A stretch of DNA of 51,328 nucleotides from Mycobacterium asiaticum (GCF_001668675.1 NZ_LZKQ01000234.1:1-51328), one strand, 5' to 3'. Numbered from the stretch's first letter, positions 19,873 through 31,381 are shown. Notes: generated from the letters alone by a model not told the origin. Numbers and translations are program-made.

Positions 19873-19896
19873 CGCGTCCTGTGTATGCGGGACGCG
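19873..19896 (+). promoter_or_regulatory. Stem-loop in the cspB leader
   Basis: CGCGTCC (19873-19879) pairs with GGACGCG (19890-19896), and TTTT follows directly. It stands 47 bases before the cspB GTG. It could be a leader hairpin that responds to cold or a weak terminator; the sequence alone does not decide. Confidence 0.4.
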
Positions 19897-19943
19897 TTTT
19901 ATGTTGCATACCCAGTGACCCGTCAGACAAGCAGGTGAGAGCA

Positions 19944-20363
19944 GTGCCGACCGGCAAAGTGAAGTGGTACGACCCCGAAAAGGGGTTCGGCTTCCTGTCG
20001 CAGGAGGACGGCGAAGACGTATACGTCCGCTCTTCGGCGTTGCCCGAAGGTGTCGAGGGCCTCAAAGCTGGTCAGCGCGTCGAGTTCGGCATCGCCTCCG
20101 GTCGGCGCGGACCGCAAGCGCTGAGCCTCAAGCTGATCGACCCGCCGCCCAGCCTCACCAGGACCCGTCGCGAGGCAGCACGTCAGGCACCGGCCGAACA
20201 CAAGCACAGCCCTGACGAACTGCACGGCATGCTTGCGGATCTGATCACCTTCCTCGAGGACAAGGTGCAGCCGGAGTTGCGCAAGGGCCGCTACCCGGAC
20301 CGCAAAACCGCGCGCCAGGTCTCCGAAGTGGTGAAGGCGGTCGCCCGGGAGTTCGAGGCTTAG
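19944..20363 (+). CDS. cspB: Cold-shock-domain protein with C-terminal extension
   Basis: 139 residues. The first about 65 are a cold-shock OB-fold binding single-stranded [21 protein letters not shown] contains RNP1, and DVYVRSSAL stands for RNP2. A basic linker and a predicted helical tail ([25 protein letters not shown]) follow, as in Rv0871-like proteins. GTG 19944 with AGGTGAG upstream gives the usual start; the ORF open from 19881 is not conserved-looking. Confidence 0.92.
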   Translation: MPTGKVKWYDPEKGFGFLSQEDGEDVYVRSSALPEGVEGLKAGQRVEFGIASGRRGPQALSLKLIDPPPSLTRTRREAARQAPAEHKHSPDELHGMLADLITFLEDKVQPELRKGRYPDRKTARQVSEVVKAVAREFEA

Positions 20364-20409
20364 CGCGTCTGGGCGCGCCTGCCCCGGCGTATCCTCACCC
20401 GAAGCGGGT

Positions 20410-20428
20410 ATCCCGATTTAGTCGGGAT
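20410..20428. promoter_or_regulatory. Inverted repeat upstream of fadE10
   Basis: ATCCCGA-TTTAG-TCGGGAT, a perfect 7-5-7 inverted repeat 20 bases before the fadE10 start and just ahead of its GAGGAGG ribosome site. It is a candidate operator or mRNA hairpin. Confidence 0.45.
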
Positions 20429-20448
20429 GCATCGGCGAGGAGGCGGCA

Positions 20449-22398
20449 ATGGCACAGCAAGAGGTCACCGAGGAACAAGCGCGAGCCGTCGCCGAGGAAT
20501 CCCGCGAAAGCGGTTGGGACAAGCCATCTTTTGCCAAAGAGCTGTTCCTGGGACGCTTCCCGCTCGAGCTGATTCACCCGTTCCCCACGCCGGCCGCCGC
20601 CGAGGAGGCGCGCACCAAGGAGTTTCTGGGCAAGCTCAAGGAGTTTCTGACCGGCGTCGAGGGCAACGTCATCGAGCGCGAGGCACGCATTCCCGACGAA
20701 TACGTCAAGGGTCTGGCCGATCTGGGCTGCTTCGGCATGAAGATCCCGACCGAGTACGGCGGTCTCGGCATGTCGCAGGTTGCCTACAACCGCGCGCTGA
20801 TGCTGGTGACGACCGTGCATCCCAGCCTGGGAGCTTTGCTGTCGGCGCACCAGTCGATCGGTGTGCCCGAGCCACTCAAGCTGGCCGGGAGTGAAGAGCA
20901 GAAGCGAAAGTTCCTGCCGCGGTGCGCCGCCGGCGCGGTGTCGGCGTTCCTGCTCACCGAACCGGACGTGGGATCCGACCCCGCCCGGTTGGGCTCCACT
21001 GCGACACCGGTGGACGACGGTCGGGCCTACGAACTCGAAGGCGTAAAACTTTGGACCACCAACGGGGTGGTCGCCGATCTGCTCGTGGTGATGGCTCGCG
21101 TGCCCAAGAGCGACGGGCATCGCGGCGGCATCAGTGCCTTTGTCGTGGAGGCCGATTCGCCCGGGATCACCGTCGAGCGGCGTAACCAGTTCATGGGTCT
21201 GCGCGGCATTGAGAACGGCTTGACCCGGATGCACAAGGTGCGTGTTCCGGCCGAGAATCTGATCGGCCGGGAGGGTGACGGGTTGCGAATCGCGTTGACC
21301 ACCCTCAACGTCGGACGACTGGCGTTGCCCGCCATGGTGACCGGTTCGGCCAAGTGGTCGTTGAAGATTGCGCGAGAATGGTCGCGCGAGCGCGTGCAGT
21401 GGGGCAAGCCGGTCGGCAAACATGAAGCGGTGGCCCGCAAGATCGCGTTTATGGCGGCCACCACCTATGCCCTCGACGCGGTGGTGGAGTTGTCCGGTCA
21501 GATGGCCGACGAAGGGCGCAACGACATTCGGATCGAGGCGGCGCTGGCGAAGCTCTGGTGCAGCGAAATGACCTGTGTCATCGCCGATGACCTGATGCAG
21601 ATTCGCGGCGGCCGTGGGTATGAGACGGCCGAGTCGCTCGCGGCGCGCGGCGAGCGTGCCGCACAGGTGGAGCAGTCCCTGCGCGACCTGCGGATCAACC
21701 GCATCTTCGAAGGGGCCAGTGAGATCATGCGGCTGCTCATCGCCCGCGAAGCCGTCGATGCGCACCTGGCCGCAGCCGGTGACCTGGCCAAGCCCGACGC
21801 CGACCTGCGGCAGAAGGCCGCGGCCGCCGTCGGTGCGAGCGGGTTCTACGCAAAGTGGTTGCCCAAGTTGGTATTCGGTGAAGGCCAGCGACCTACGGCA
21901 TACGGTGAATTCGGCCCGTTGGCGTCACACCTGCGGTTCATCGAACGTTCCAGCCGGAAACTGGCCCGTAACACCTTCTACGGGATGGCGCGCTGGCAGG
22001 CCAAGCTGGAGCAGAAGCAGGGTTTCCTGGGGCGCATCGTCGACGTCGGTGCCGAGTTGTTTGCGATGGCCGCAGTGTGCGTGCGCGCGGAAGCGCAGCG
22101 GGCAGCGGATCCGGTGGTCGGTGAGCAGGCCTACGAGTTGGCCGAATTGTTCTGCGAGCAAGCGACTTTACGGGTTGAGGCGCTGTTCGAGGCCTTGTGG
22201 AGCAATACCGACAGCGGCGATGTACGGTTGACCAACGATGTACTCGAGGGCCGCTACCGCTGGCTGGAAGACGGCATCCTCGACCAATCGGAGGGGACGG
22301 GGCCATGGATCGCAGCGTGGGAGCCGGGCCCGTCGACCGAAACGAATCTGGCCCGGCGGTTCACCACCGGCTCGGAACCGACCGCGGCGAGCGTGTAA
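20449..22398 (+). CDS. fadE10: Acyl-CoA dehydrogenase FadE10
   Basis: FAD-dependent acyl-CoA dehydrogenase, first step of beta-oxidation, 649 residues, the FadE10 length. Order: N-terminal helical domain, middle strand domain (FLLTEPDVGSDPARLGS, LEGVKLWTTNGVVAD), and C-terminal helical domain with the likely catalytic base Glu421 in RINRIFEGASEIMR. A helical extension of roughly 200 residues follows, as in the very-long-chain type. GAGGAGG five bases before the ATG supports the start. The xi-class GST-like gene follows after 9 bases in the same direction. Confidence 0.95.
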   Translation: MAQQEVTEEQARAVAEESRESGWDKPSFAKELFLGRFPLELIHPFPTPAAAEEARTKEFLGKLKEFLTGVEGNVIEREARIPDEYVKGLADLGCFGMKIPTEYGGLGMSQVAYNRALMLVTTVHPSLGALLSAHQSIGVPEPLKLAGSEEQKRKFLPRCAAGAVSAFLLTEPDVGSDPARLGSTATPVDDGRAYELEGVKLWTTNGVVADLLVVMARVPKSDGHRGGISAFVVEADSPGITVERRNQFMGLRGIENGLTRMHKVRVPAENLIGREGDGLRIALTTLNVGRLALPAMVTGSAKWSLKIAREWSRERVQWGKPVGKHEAVARKIAFMAATTYALDAVVELSGQMADEGRNDIRIEAALAKLWCSEMTCVIADDLMQIRGGRGYETAESLAARGERAAQVEQSLRDLRINRIFEGASEIMRLLIAREAVDAHLAAAGDLAKPDADLRQKAAAAVGASGFYAKWLPKLVFGEGQRPTAYGEFGPLASHLRFIERSSRKLARNTFYGMARWQAKLEQKQGFLGRIVDVGAELFAMAAVCVRAEAQRAADPVVGEQAYELAELFCEQATLRVEALFEALWSNTDSGDVRLTNDVLEGRYRWLEDGILDQSEGTGPWIAAWEPGPSTETNLARRFTTGSEPTAASV

Positions 22399-22407
22399 GG
22401 CGGCTTG

Positions 22408-23412
<1,005 letters not shown>

Positions 23413-23430
23413 GCGTGCCTTGGCCCGGTG

Positions 23431-23916
23431 TCAAAACGTCAGGCGCACCGACCATTCCGCATGCGGAGCCTCGCGTAGTTCGCCGTTGTCGACGACCAGC
23501 GTCAGCAACTGCACGACCAGTCCCGCCAGCCGTCCCCGATGCGGGTCGACGGTCGGAATGGTAAGAGCCAAGCGGGAATTGGGGCGAAAGAATGTCGTTG
23601 CGGTGTTGGTGGGATCGTCGTAGATCTGGAGCAGCCGCCAGGGTGCCCGGCCGATGGCGTCGGGCACCGAGAGTTGCACGGGATAACGCTCACTGACCCG
23701 GAGTTCGCCCTGTGACTGCGGAGTTTGGCAGTCGTTGAGGTTGAGCACGTTGCAGTACATGTAGGGGCCCACCCGGGTGGAGTGGCCGTGTGAGTAGGCG
23801 CTGATCGTCGGCCAATGCGGACCTGACGGCCGCAGCACCAGCCACGTTCCGATTCCCGCCCCGATGGCCAGCACCAGCACGACGACCGTTAGCAGCACGG
23901 CTCCAGAGCGTTTCAC
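23431..23916 (-). CDS. Exported DUF2771-like protein (Rv0875c-like)
   Basis: 161 residues with one N-terminal membrane segment (VLLTVVVLVLAIGAGIGTWLVL) that serves as signal or anchor, and an external beta-rich domain with two Cys (YCNVLNLNDC). The DUF2771 name is from memory of the Rv0875c family; no function is known. GTG 23916 overlaps the stop of the upstream MFS gene (GTGA), so the two proteins are made together and may act together at the membrane. Confidence 0.82.
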   Translation of the reverse strand: MKRSGAVLLTVVVLVLAIGAGIGTWLVLRPSGPHWPTISAYSHGHSTRVGPYMYCNVLNLNDCQTPQSQGELRVSERYPVQLSVPDAIGRAPWRLLQIYDDPTNTATTFFRPNSRLALTIPTVDPHRGRLAGLVVQLLTLVVDNGELREAPHAEWSVRLTF

Positions 23917-25523
23917 CGTGGCATCGCGCTCGTCGTCGAAGCGCCGCGGCGCTGACCCTCCTGCTCGACCATCACCGGCCGGTTGCCGCCGAGGCCAGGA
24001 ATGAGCGAGTCACCCCGGAAACTGACGATCGTCTGGGCCAGGCCGAGAATCAACAGGGCGCTGACCGCGGTGAACCCGACCCACAACTCGGTGTACACCA
24101 ACACCCCGACCGCACCGCCCAGCACCCAGGCCAGCTGCAGGGTGGATTCCGATCGCCCGAAACCGGAGGCGCGTGCCTCCTCGGGCAGATCGTGCTGCAG
24201 CGAAGCATCCAGCGAGGCCTTCGCGATGGCGCTCGATCCGGACGTGATCAGGGTGGCCACCGCGGTGAGGACCAAATTGCCGGCCACCGCGGCGGCCAGC
24301 GCGAACGCGGTGACCACCACGGTGCAGCGGACCACCAGCACGGCCGGGCGGCCCAGTTTGAGCCGGGCGCTGGCGAAGTTCCCGGCGAAGTTACCGATCG
24401 CCGCGGCGGCGCCGATGATCCCGAGCATGGCCAGCTGCACCCAGCCGTCGGCGTCGTGGGCCTTGGCGACGAATGCCGGGTACAGAAACAGGAAACCGAC
24501 CATCACCTTGATGGTGCAGTTGCCCCACAACGAGGTGATGATGTTGCGGCCCAACGGCTGCCGCAGCTTGCCGCCGACCTGGTTGGGTTCCTCCTGCCAA
24601 CTGAGGTGCAGCGCGTCGCTGTGGCGGTGATAGCTCAACGTTGCCGGCACTTCGCCCGCGGTCACCTCCACCCAACTCGGGATCCGCATCGACAGCAGGG
24701 CGCCGACGATGGTGATGCCGACGACGACGAACAGGGCGCCGGGCAGCTTGAACAGATGGGTGCAGGCGAACTCCACTCCGGCGGCGATGGCTCCGCCGGC
24801 GATGGTCCCACCGAGCAGGCCGAAGACGGTCAGCCGCGAATTGACCCGGACCAGGTCGATGCTCGGTGGCATGACTCGCGGCGTCACCGCGCTGCGCAGC
24901 ACGCTGAATGACTTCGAGAAAACCATCATGGCCAGCGCGCAGGGATACAGCACCCAGGGCGGGAAACTGCCGCTGGCCCCGTCGTAATTCATGATCAGGA
25001 TCAACGCCAACGCCGTGCGCAGCGCGAAGGACAAGGCGAGCGCCACCCGCCGGCCATGCTGCAGTTTGTCCAGCGCCGGCCCGATCAGCGGGGCGATGAC
25101 GGCGAACGGTGCGATGGTGATCAGCAGGTAGAGCGCGACTTTGGATTTGCTCTCGCCGCTGGCCGCCGCGAAGAACAGTGTGTTGGCCAGGGCCACCGCC
25201 ATCGCGGAGTCGACGGCGAAGTTGGCCATCACCGGCCAGGTCAGCGCTGTGAGCCCCGACTTGTCGGCGCCGTCGGCGGTGGCGGCGCGCTGCACCATCC
25301 AGTACATCCGGGATCCCATTTCGCGGCTGCGCATGGCGGCGGCGCGGGTGACGGTGATCCGCTCACCGTTGGTGTAACCACGCTGCGGCGGCGGCTCGCT
25401 GGAGCGCTCCGGTGGCGGCTCCTCACCCAGCGGGGGTAGGTAGCGGTTGGCGCTGGGCATCGGCGGGGGCCGGCGGCGCCGATAGTCACCGTCGCGATCG
25501 TCGTGGGCCGGGTAGTTCGCCAT
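23913..25523 (-). CDS. MFS-type membrane transporter (Rv0876c-like)
   Basis: 536 residues with about twelve hydrophobic segments of the major facilitator fold behind a long, charged cytosolic N-terminus. That tail has a Pro-rich MPSANRYLPPLG part and the conserved ITVTRAAAMRSREMG. The loop GPALDKLQHGRR is the MFS motif A. The substrate is unknown. ATG 25523 (MANYPAHDD) fits the orthologue start I remember. An ATG at 25625 has AGGA before it and would add 34 Pro/Arg-rich residues; I cannot exclude it. Confidence 0.85.
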   Translation of the reverse strand: MANYPAHDDRDGDYRRRRPPPMPSANRYLPPLGEEPPPERSSEPPPQRGYTNGERITVTRAAAMRSREMGSRMYWMVQRAATADGADKSGLTALTWPVMANFAVDSAMAVALANTLFFAAASGESKSKVALYLLITIAPFAVIAPLIGPALDKLQHGRRVALALSFALRTALALILIMNYDGASGSFPPWVLYPCALAMMVFSKSFSVLRSAVTPRVMPPSIDLVRVNSRLTVFGLLGGTIAGGAIAAGVEFACTHLFKLPGALFVVVGITIVGALLSMRIPSWVEVTAGEVPATLSYHRHSDALHLSWQEEPNQVGGKLRQPLGRNIITSLWGNCTIKVMVGFLFLYPAFVAKAHDADGWVQLAMLGIIGAAAAIGNFAGNFASARLKLGRPAVLVVRCTVVVTAFALAAAVAGNLVLTAVATLITSGSSAIAKASLDASLQHDLPEEARASGFGRSESTLQLAWVLGGAVGVLVYTELWVGFTAVSALLILGLAQTIVSFRGDSLIPGLGGNRPVMVEQEGQRRGASTTSAMPR

Positions 25524-25732
25524 ACCCGGATGCTCTTGGTGGGACCTCGGTGGTCCCTTGGGGGGTCGGCGGCCCGGCGGTGGGGCCATTCGGCCCGGAT
25601 GGTCACCTCGCCGTGCGGACACCATTCAATTCTGTCCTATGCCGCCTCGCTGCGGAGGAAACCGGGTGTGGCTCGAACTCCGTGTCTCTCGGAAGGCCGG
25701 TGCATTAGGAAAGGCAGCGAGTGCGGTGACGT

Positions 25733-25744
25733 TAAGCTGTGTCC
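25733..25744 (+). promoter_or_regulatory. Leaderless-type -10 box for the DUF3027 gene
   Basis: TAAGCT (25733-25738) fits TANNNT and stands six bases before GTG 25745. No Shine-Dalgarno is present. This is the mycobacterial leaderless pattern and is the reason for choosing GTG 25745 over GTG 25739. Confidence 0.5.
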
Positions 25745-26746
25745 GTGACCGGACCCAGTGACGAGACCGCCCAGCAGGGCGGCGCCGTGACGGTGGCCGA
25801 GTGGCCTGAGGAGCTGGCGGGCGTGCTGACCGGTGCGGCCGAGCAAGCCCGCGCCGCCGTGGCGGAGTTCAGTGGGGCCGACGCCGTCGGCGACTATCTG
25901 GGCGTCACCTATGAAGACCCGAACGCCGCCACCCATCGGTTCCTGGCGCATGTGCCGGGCTACCAGGGCTGGCAGTGGGCGGTCGTCGTTGCTGGGTACG
26001 CCGGATCTGACCACGCCACGATCAGTGAAGTGGTGCTGATCCCGGGACCGACCGCGCTGTTGGCGCCCGAATGGGTGCCGTGGGAGCAGCGGGTGCGGGC
26101 CGGGGACCTGAGCCCGGGCGACCTGTTGGCTCCGGCGAAGGACGACCCGCGACTGGTGCCCGGCTACACCGCCAGCGGTGACCCAGAGGTCGACGACGTC
26201 GCCGCCGAGCTCGGGCTGGGCCGTCGTTGGGTGATGAGTGCCTGGGGTCGCGCCGATGCGGCCGAGCGCTGGCACGAGGGCGATTTCGGCCCCCACTCGG
26301 CGATGTCGCGCTCGACGAAGCGGGTGTGCCGCGATTGCGGGTTCTTCCTTCCGCTGGCCGGATCGCTGGGTGCCATGTTCGGGGTTTGCGGGAACGAGCT
26401 GTCCGCGGACGGACATGTCGTCGACAAGCACTACGGCTGCGGTGCGCATTCCGATACCCCGGCGCCGGCAGGCACCGGATCGCCGATGTACGAGCCGTTC
26501 GACGATGGCGTTCTCGACGTCGTGGATAAGCCGGTCGTTGAGGCGGCTGAGCAGGTTGAGCCTGCTGAGGCGGCCGAGCCGGTCGAGCCTGCTGAGGCGG
26601 CCGAGCCGGTCGAGCCTGAGCCTGCCGAACCGGGTGACGCCGGCGACTCGGCCGAGGCGGTCGACGCGGCTGAGGACGGCGACTCCGGCGACCCCGTCAG
26701 CGATGCCGGCGACGCCGGTGGGGAGTCCGGCGACTCCGGCGACTAA
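25745..26746 (+). CDS. DUF3027 protein with acidic repeat tail (Rv0877-like)
   Basis: About 333 residues. The conserved part (about 15-240) carries YLGVTYEDPNAATHRFLA, GWQWAVVVAGYAGSDHATISEV and a Cys-rich zinc-ribbon-like end (CRDCGFFLPLAGS, FGVCGNELSADG, YGCGAHSD). The last about 80 residues are very acidic and repetitive (PAEAAEPVE, then GDSGD-type repeats) and probably disordered. The function is unknown. Its TAA overlaps the stop of the convergent SRPBCC gene by four bases (CTAA). Confidence 0.87.
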   Translation: MTGPSDETAQQGGAVTVAEWPEELAGVLTGAAEQARAAVAEFSGADAVGDYLGVTYEDPNAATHRFLAHVPGYQGWQWAVVVAGYAGSDHATISEVVLIPGPTALLAPEWVPWEQRVRAGDLSPGDLLAPAKDDPRLVPGYTASGDPEVDDVAAELGLGRRWVMSAWGRADAAERWHEGDFGPHSAMSRSTKRVCRDCGFFLPLAGSLGAMFGVCGNELSADGHVVDKHYGCGAHSDTPAPAGTGSPMYEPFDDGVLDVVDKPVVEAAEQVEPAEAAEPVEPAEAAEPVEPEPAEPGDAGDSAEAVDAAEDGDSGDPVSDAGDAGGESGDSGD

Positions 26747-27201
26747 CTCCGCTCGGCGGCGGCCTTGATCCGCGCCAGCGACGCGTTCATACCCTCGACC
26801 AACTCGCGCTCAAAGCTTTCCGTCCCGCCCATCAGCGCATTGACCGACATGCTGGAAAAGGCGCTCACTCCGTTCTCGGCATGACGGCTTTCGGTCACCC
26901 GGGTGCCCTGCCCGTGAGGTTCGAGCTCATAGCTCCAAATGGTTCGGTTGACGTCCACCCGGAACGCCAGCTTCTGCTCGGGGATCACCTCCACGACGGT
27001 GCTGGTGGTGGGCCAGAACAACCGGTTGCGCCGGTTCATGTTCAGCGTCCGCGTGCCGGTGCGCAGCGGACCGAACTGGCGTAGCCAGCGGCACTGCGGG
27101 CTCCACTCCGGCATGCGTTGCAGGTCTGAGATCAACTTCCAGACCTTCGCGGGTGGTGCGTCGATATCGATCGAAGCCTGAAGCAGCGGGGCTGCCCCCA
27201 T
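26743..27201 (-). CDS. SRPBCC-fold (polyketide cyclase/START-like) protein
   Basis: 152 residues with the Bet v 1-like pattern: SIDIDAPPAKVWKLISDLQRMPEWSP at the start, a strand-rich middle and a long C-terminal helix (ERELVEGMNASLARIKAA). Such proteins bind hydrophobic ligands in a cavity; the ligand is unknown. AGGAGG four bases before ATG 27201 is a strong ribosome site. The DUF2530 gene lies 25 bases upstream in the same direction. Confidence 0.85.
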   Translation of the reverse strand: MGAAPLLQASIDIDAPPAKVWKLISDLQRMPEWSPQCRWLRQFGPLRTGTRTLNMNRRNRLFWPTTSTVVEVIPEQKLAFRVDVNRTIWSYELEPHGQGTRVTESRHAENGVSAFSSMSVNALMGGTESFERELVEGMNASLARIKAAAERS

Positions 27202-27226
27202 GTGTCCTCCTACGCGTTGCTAGATG

Positions 27227-27496
27227 TCATTTCTTGTCGAGATACGTTTCCAGTCCGGATTGCGCGCCGCGGGCTCCGCGCCGGGCGGCGGCGAGCTGCC
27301 AGACGAAGATGCTGGTACCCAGCACGCCCACCCCGAGTCCGGCGACCGACACCGGTCGCCACGTCTGCAAGCTCGGTATCAAGAAGGCGGCAGCGACGGC
27401 GACCAACCAACCCAGCGCGCCGACCGCGATGACCGGCCAGACCGCCAGTAGGGCAGCCGGCAGGGGCGGTGGTTCGGGCGCGGGCTGGTCACTCAT
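27227..27496 (-). CDS. DUF2530 small membrane protein (Rv0879c-like)
   Basis: 89 residues with two hydrophobic helices (about 16-40 and 48-68) and a basic C-terminus (AARRGARGAQSGLETYLDKK). It matches the mycobacterial DUF2530 family as I recall it; the role is unknown. It diverges from the MarR gene (117 bases between starts) and precedes the SRPBCC gene. Confidence 0.8.
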   Translation of the reverse strand: MSDQPAPEPPPLPAALLAVWPVIAVGALGWLVAVAAAFLIPSLQTWRPVSVAGLGVGVLGTSIFVWQLAAARRGARGAQSGLETYLDKK

Positions 27497-27601
27497 CGCG
27501 TTTCAACATAGCCCGCCGCCGCAGCGCAGCGTCCCGATGCCCGGCGGCGCCGACAGCGGCGGTGTTCGCCGTTTCTTAGCCAAGTTTCCGAATTTCCGTT
27601 G

Positions 27602-27613
27602 TAGATTCGCGCT
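27602..27613 (+). promoter_or_regulatory. Leaderless-type -10 box for the MarR gene
   Basis: TAGATT (27602-27607) stands six bases before GTG 27614 and no Shine-Dalgarno is present, which fits leaderless transcription. Two TTTCCG direct repeats eight bases apart lie just upstream (about 27585-27598) and could be part of a MarR operator. Confidence 0.5.
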
Positions 27614-28045
27614 GTGCCTGACAGCGATGCGCGGTTAGCTGCCGATTTGTCGTTGGCGGTCATGCGGTTGGCCCGCCAGCTCCGGTTCCGCAACCCGTCG
27701 GCGCCGGTGTCGTTGTCGCAGTTGTCGGCATTGACGACGCTGGCCAACGAGGGCGCCATGACCCCCGGCGCGCTGGCGATCCGGGAACGGGTGCGCCCGC
27801 CGTCGATGACGCGGGTGATCGCGTCGCTGGCCGACGAGGGTTTGGTCGATCGCGCCCCGCACCCCGTCGATGGCCGGCAGGTGCTGGTTTCGGTGTCCGA
27901 GTCGGGCGCCGAGCTGGTCAAAGCCGCCCGCCGGGCCCGGCAGGAGTGGCTGGCCGAGCGGTTGGCGACCCTGAACGACGAGCAACGCGACACCCTGCGC
28001 AATGCGGCCGACCTGATCTCGGCCCTGGTCGACGAAAGCCCGTGA
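27614..28045 (+). CDS. MarR-family transcriptional regulator (Rv0880-like)
   Basis: 143-residue winged-helix regulator, probably autoregulating. The DNA-binding part is [45 protein letters not shown] with the wing [17 protein letters not shown]; helical dimerisation ends flank it. The inducing ligand is unknown. Its TGA overlaps the GTG start of the rRNA/tRNA methyltransferase gene (GTGA), so the two are coupled. Confidence 0.92.
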   Translation: MPDSDARLAADLSLAVMRLARQLRFRNPSAPVSLSQLSALTTLANEGAMTPGALAIRERVRPPSMTRVIASLADEGLVDRAPHPVDGRQVLVSVSESGAELVKAARRARQEWLAERLATLNDEQRDTLRNAADLISALVDESP

Positions 28046-28881
28046 CCGCATCTCCTCCCGACCTCGACGTTCAGGACGTCACCGATCCCGACGACCCACG
28101 CCTCGATGATTTCCGAGACCTGAACAGCGTCGACCGCCGGCCCGACCTGCCGACCGGCAAGGGACTGGTGATCGCCGAGGGTGTGCTGGTGGTGCAGCGC
28201 ATGCTGGCGTCGCGGTTCAATCCGCGCGCGCTGTTGGGCACCGACCGCAGGCTGCAAGAGCTCAGGGACGACCTGGCCGGGGTGTCGGTGCCCTACTACC
28301 GGACCTCGGCCGACGTGATGGCGCAGGCCGTGGGATTTCACCTCAACCGAGGCGTGTTGGCCGCCGCGAGCCGGGTGCCGGAGCCCAGCGTCGTCGAAGT
28401 GGTCGAGGGTGCCCGCACCGTCGCCGTACTCGAGGGCGTGAACGACCACGAGAATCTGGGGTCGATCTTCCGCAACGCCGCCGGCCTGGGGGTGGACGCC
28501 GTGGTGTTCGGCAGCGGCTGCGCCGATCCGCTCTACCGGCGTGCCGTGCGGGTGTCGATGGGTCACGCGTTGCTGGTTCCCTATGCCCGGGCCGGCGACT
28601 GGCCCGCCGATCTCGTGCAGCTGAAGGACCGCGGGTTTCGGCTGCTGGCGATGACGCCCCAGGGTGATGCCCTGGATCTGCCGCAGGCGGTGGCCGCCGC
28701 ACGGGACCAACCCATCGCGTTGCTGGTCGGCGCGGAGGGACCGGGCTTGACCAGGGCCGCGCTGCGGATCAGCGACATGCGGGTACGCATCCCGATGTCG
28801 CGTGGCACCGACTCGCTCAATGTCGCGACCGCGGCAGCGGTCGCGTTCTACGAGCGGGCCCGCTCGCTGATGACGGGTTAG
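28042..28881 (+). CDS. TrmH/SpoU-family RNA 2'-O-methyltransferase (Rv0881-like)
   Basis: 279-residue SPOUT methyltransferase that should methylate a ribose 2'-OH in rRNA or tRNA; the exact target is not deducible. An N-terminal substrate-binding part (about 1-110) precedes the knotted domain, with motif 1 [17 protein letters not shown], motif 2 [10 protein letters not shown] and motif 3 [21 protein letters not shown] 28042 overlaps the MarR stop. The DUF2537 membrane gene follows within 9 bases. Confidence 0.9.
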   Translation: MTASPPDLDVQDVTDPDDPRLDDFRDLNSVDRRPDLPTGKGLVIAEGVLVVQRMLASRFNPRALLGTDRRLQELRDDLAGVSVPYYRTSADVMAQAVGFHLNRGVLAAASRVPEPSVVEVVEGARTVAVLEGVNDHENLGSIFRNAAGLGVDAVVFGSGCADPLYRRAVRVSMGHALLVPYARAGDWPADLVQLKDRGFRLLAMTPQGDALDLPQAVAAARDQPIALLVGAEGPGLTRAALRISDMRVRIPMSRGTDSLNVATAAAVAFYERARSLMTG

Positions 28882-28889
28882 GGTCGGGT

Positions 28890-29168
28890 GTGGTGAACGA
28901 CGAGTCCGTCCCTTGGGCAACGGGTTTGGCCGTGGCCGGCTTCGTCGCCGCGGTCACCGGCGCGGCGATCGTGGTGTTGAGCCTCGGCCTGATCCGGGTT
29001 CACCCGCTGCTGGCGGTGGGCCTCAACGTCGTGGCGGTCGGGGGGCTGGCGCCGACGTTCTGGGGCTGGCGACGCAAATTGGTGCTGCGGTGGTTTGTGC
29101 TGGGCGCCGGGGTCGGTGTCGCCGGGGCATGGCTGGCCCTGCTCGCAATGACGCTGGTGGGTGGCTAG
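28890..29168 (+). CDS. Small membrane protein (Rv0882-like, DUF2537)
   Basis: 92 residues with three hydrophobic helices (about 10-32, 38-57 and 66-90) and few charges. Unknown function. The start could be GTG 28890 or the next GTG at 28893. Its TAG shares CTAG with the stop of the convergent sepH. Confidence 0.8.
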   Translation: MVNDESVPWATGLAVAGFVAAVTGAAIVVLSLGLIRVHPLLAVGLNVVAVGGLAPTFWGWRRKLVLRWFVLGAGVGVAGAWLALLAMTLVGG

Positions 29169-29959
29169 CGCTGACCGCTTGAGCGCACGCCGAGCAGCAC
29201 GTCCTCCCACGCGGGGATGGCCGGCTTGCCGCGCCGGCTGGCCGGCTGCTCGGGCTGGGCCGGTGGCGGGGTGGGAGCGGCCGGTGCCGGGGGTTCGGCC
29301 GGGGGTGCCGGTTCGGCGACCGCGTCCGGAGTTTCGAAGGCCAGCCGTGCCACCGGCGCCAGTTGCCTGGGCTTGAAGTCAGGGTCGATCAGCTCGCTGG
29401 CGGCGTCGTCGATCGCGGTGACCGTGCCGCCGTGCGCGCCCGGGGTGAACCGGAAATGCGCGACGTTGTCCGAGCGTCCGGCCTGCCATCCCAGCTGCAC
29501 CGTCCACCGGCTGTCCTCGTTGCGCCAGGCGTCCCAGCTGAGCTTGTCGCCGCTCAGGCCGCGTGCCACCAGCGCCGCGGTGACCGTTTCCAGCAGGGTC
29601 AGCACCGCCGGACCGTCCGCCAGGACGGGGTGCGCGGCGGTCGCGAGCTCGGCAGCCCGGAAGCGTTCGAGCAGTACCGGGTTGGCGAACCGCTGGATGC
29701 GGGCCACATCCGAGCCCGATGCGGCGGCCACCTGTTCGACCGAAGCGCCGGCCCGGATCTTGGCTTGGATCTCTTTCGGGCTGAGCATGTTCGTGACGAC
29801 GATGTCCAGCGCCGGTTGCTCCGGCGGGATCGGCTCGCCGGCCAGCACGGCCCGCAACCGTTCGTCGTTCGGTAACCGGAACTTCTCGGCAGAACTGGCA
29901 CCCTCGCAGAGGACGTATTTGCCGTCGGGGTCGAGCCCAACCACTTTGAGTTCCCGCAT
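29165..29959 (-). CDS. sepH: Septation protein SepH (DUF3071)
   Basis: Actinobacterial cell-division protein that binds FtsZ and stimulates its assembly. 264 residues: a conserved N-terminal DUF3071 domain (MRELKVVGLDPDGKYVL, LSPKEIQAKIRAGASVEQVA with a helix-turn-helix-like segment), a strand-rich middle (WRNEDSRWTVQLGW), and a Pro/Ala-rich tail ending in the conserved IPAWEDVLLGVR. GAGGAG five bases before the ATG supports the start. Function comes from known homologues. Confidence 0.9.
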   Translation of the reverse strand: MRELKVVGLDPDGKYVLCEGASSAEKFRLPNDERLRAVLAGEPIPPEQPALDIVVTNMLSPKEIQAKIRAGASVEQVAAASGSDVARIQRFANPVLLERFRAAELATAAHPVLADGPAVLTLLETVTAALVARGLSGDKLSWDAWRNEDSRWTVQLGWQAGRSDNVAHFRFTPGAHGGTVTAIDDAASELIDPDFKPRQLAPVARLAFETPDAVAEPAPPAEPPAPAAPTPPPAQPEQPASRRGKPAIPAWEDVLLGVRSSGQR

Positions 29960-30028
29960 GGCTTCTCCTCGCAGGCTCCGAGCAATCAGCGCCGGACCCG
30001 TTACGTGCGCACTTTAATGCAGCAAACC

Positions 30029-30064
30029 CCCGCAACCCGTGCTGACACGCTGGATGGTTGCGGG
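30029..30064. terminator. Possible terminator after serC
   Basis: CCCGCAACC (30029-30037) pairs with GGTTGCGGG (30056-30064) over an 18-base loop, 16 bases beyond the serC stop. The long loop and lack of a T-run make it only a candidate. Confidence 0.4.
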
Positions 30065-30079
30065 CTGATAACGGGCCGG

Positions 30080-31363
<1,284 letters not shown>

Positions 31364-31381
31364 TCACTGGGGAGGCTCTGA

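Noticed and set aside
20395..21765. 456-codon minus-strand frame opposite fadE10
   Set aside because: Antisense shadow of fadE10 without any recognisable domain.
26521..26746. Repetitive GAG/GCC-rich DNA at the end of the DUF3027 gene as a possible separate repeat array
   Set aside because: The units are irregular and in frame, and are better explained as an acidic low-complexity protein tail.
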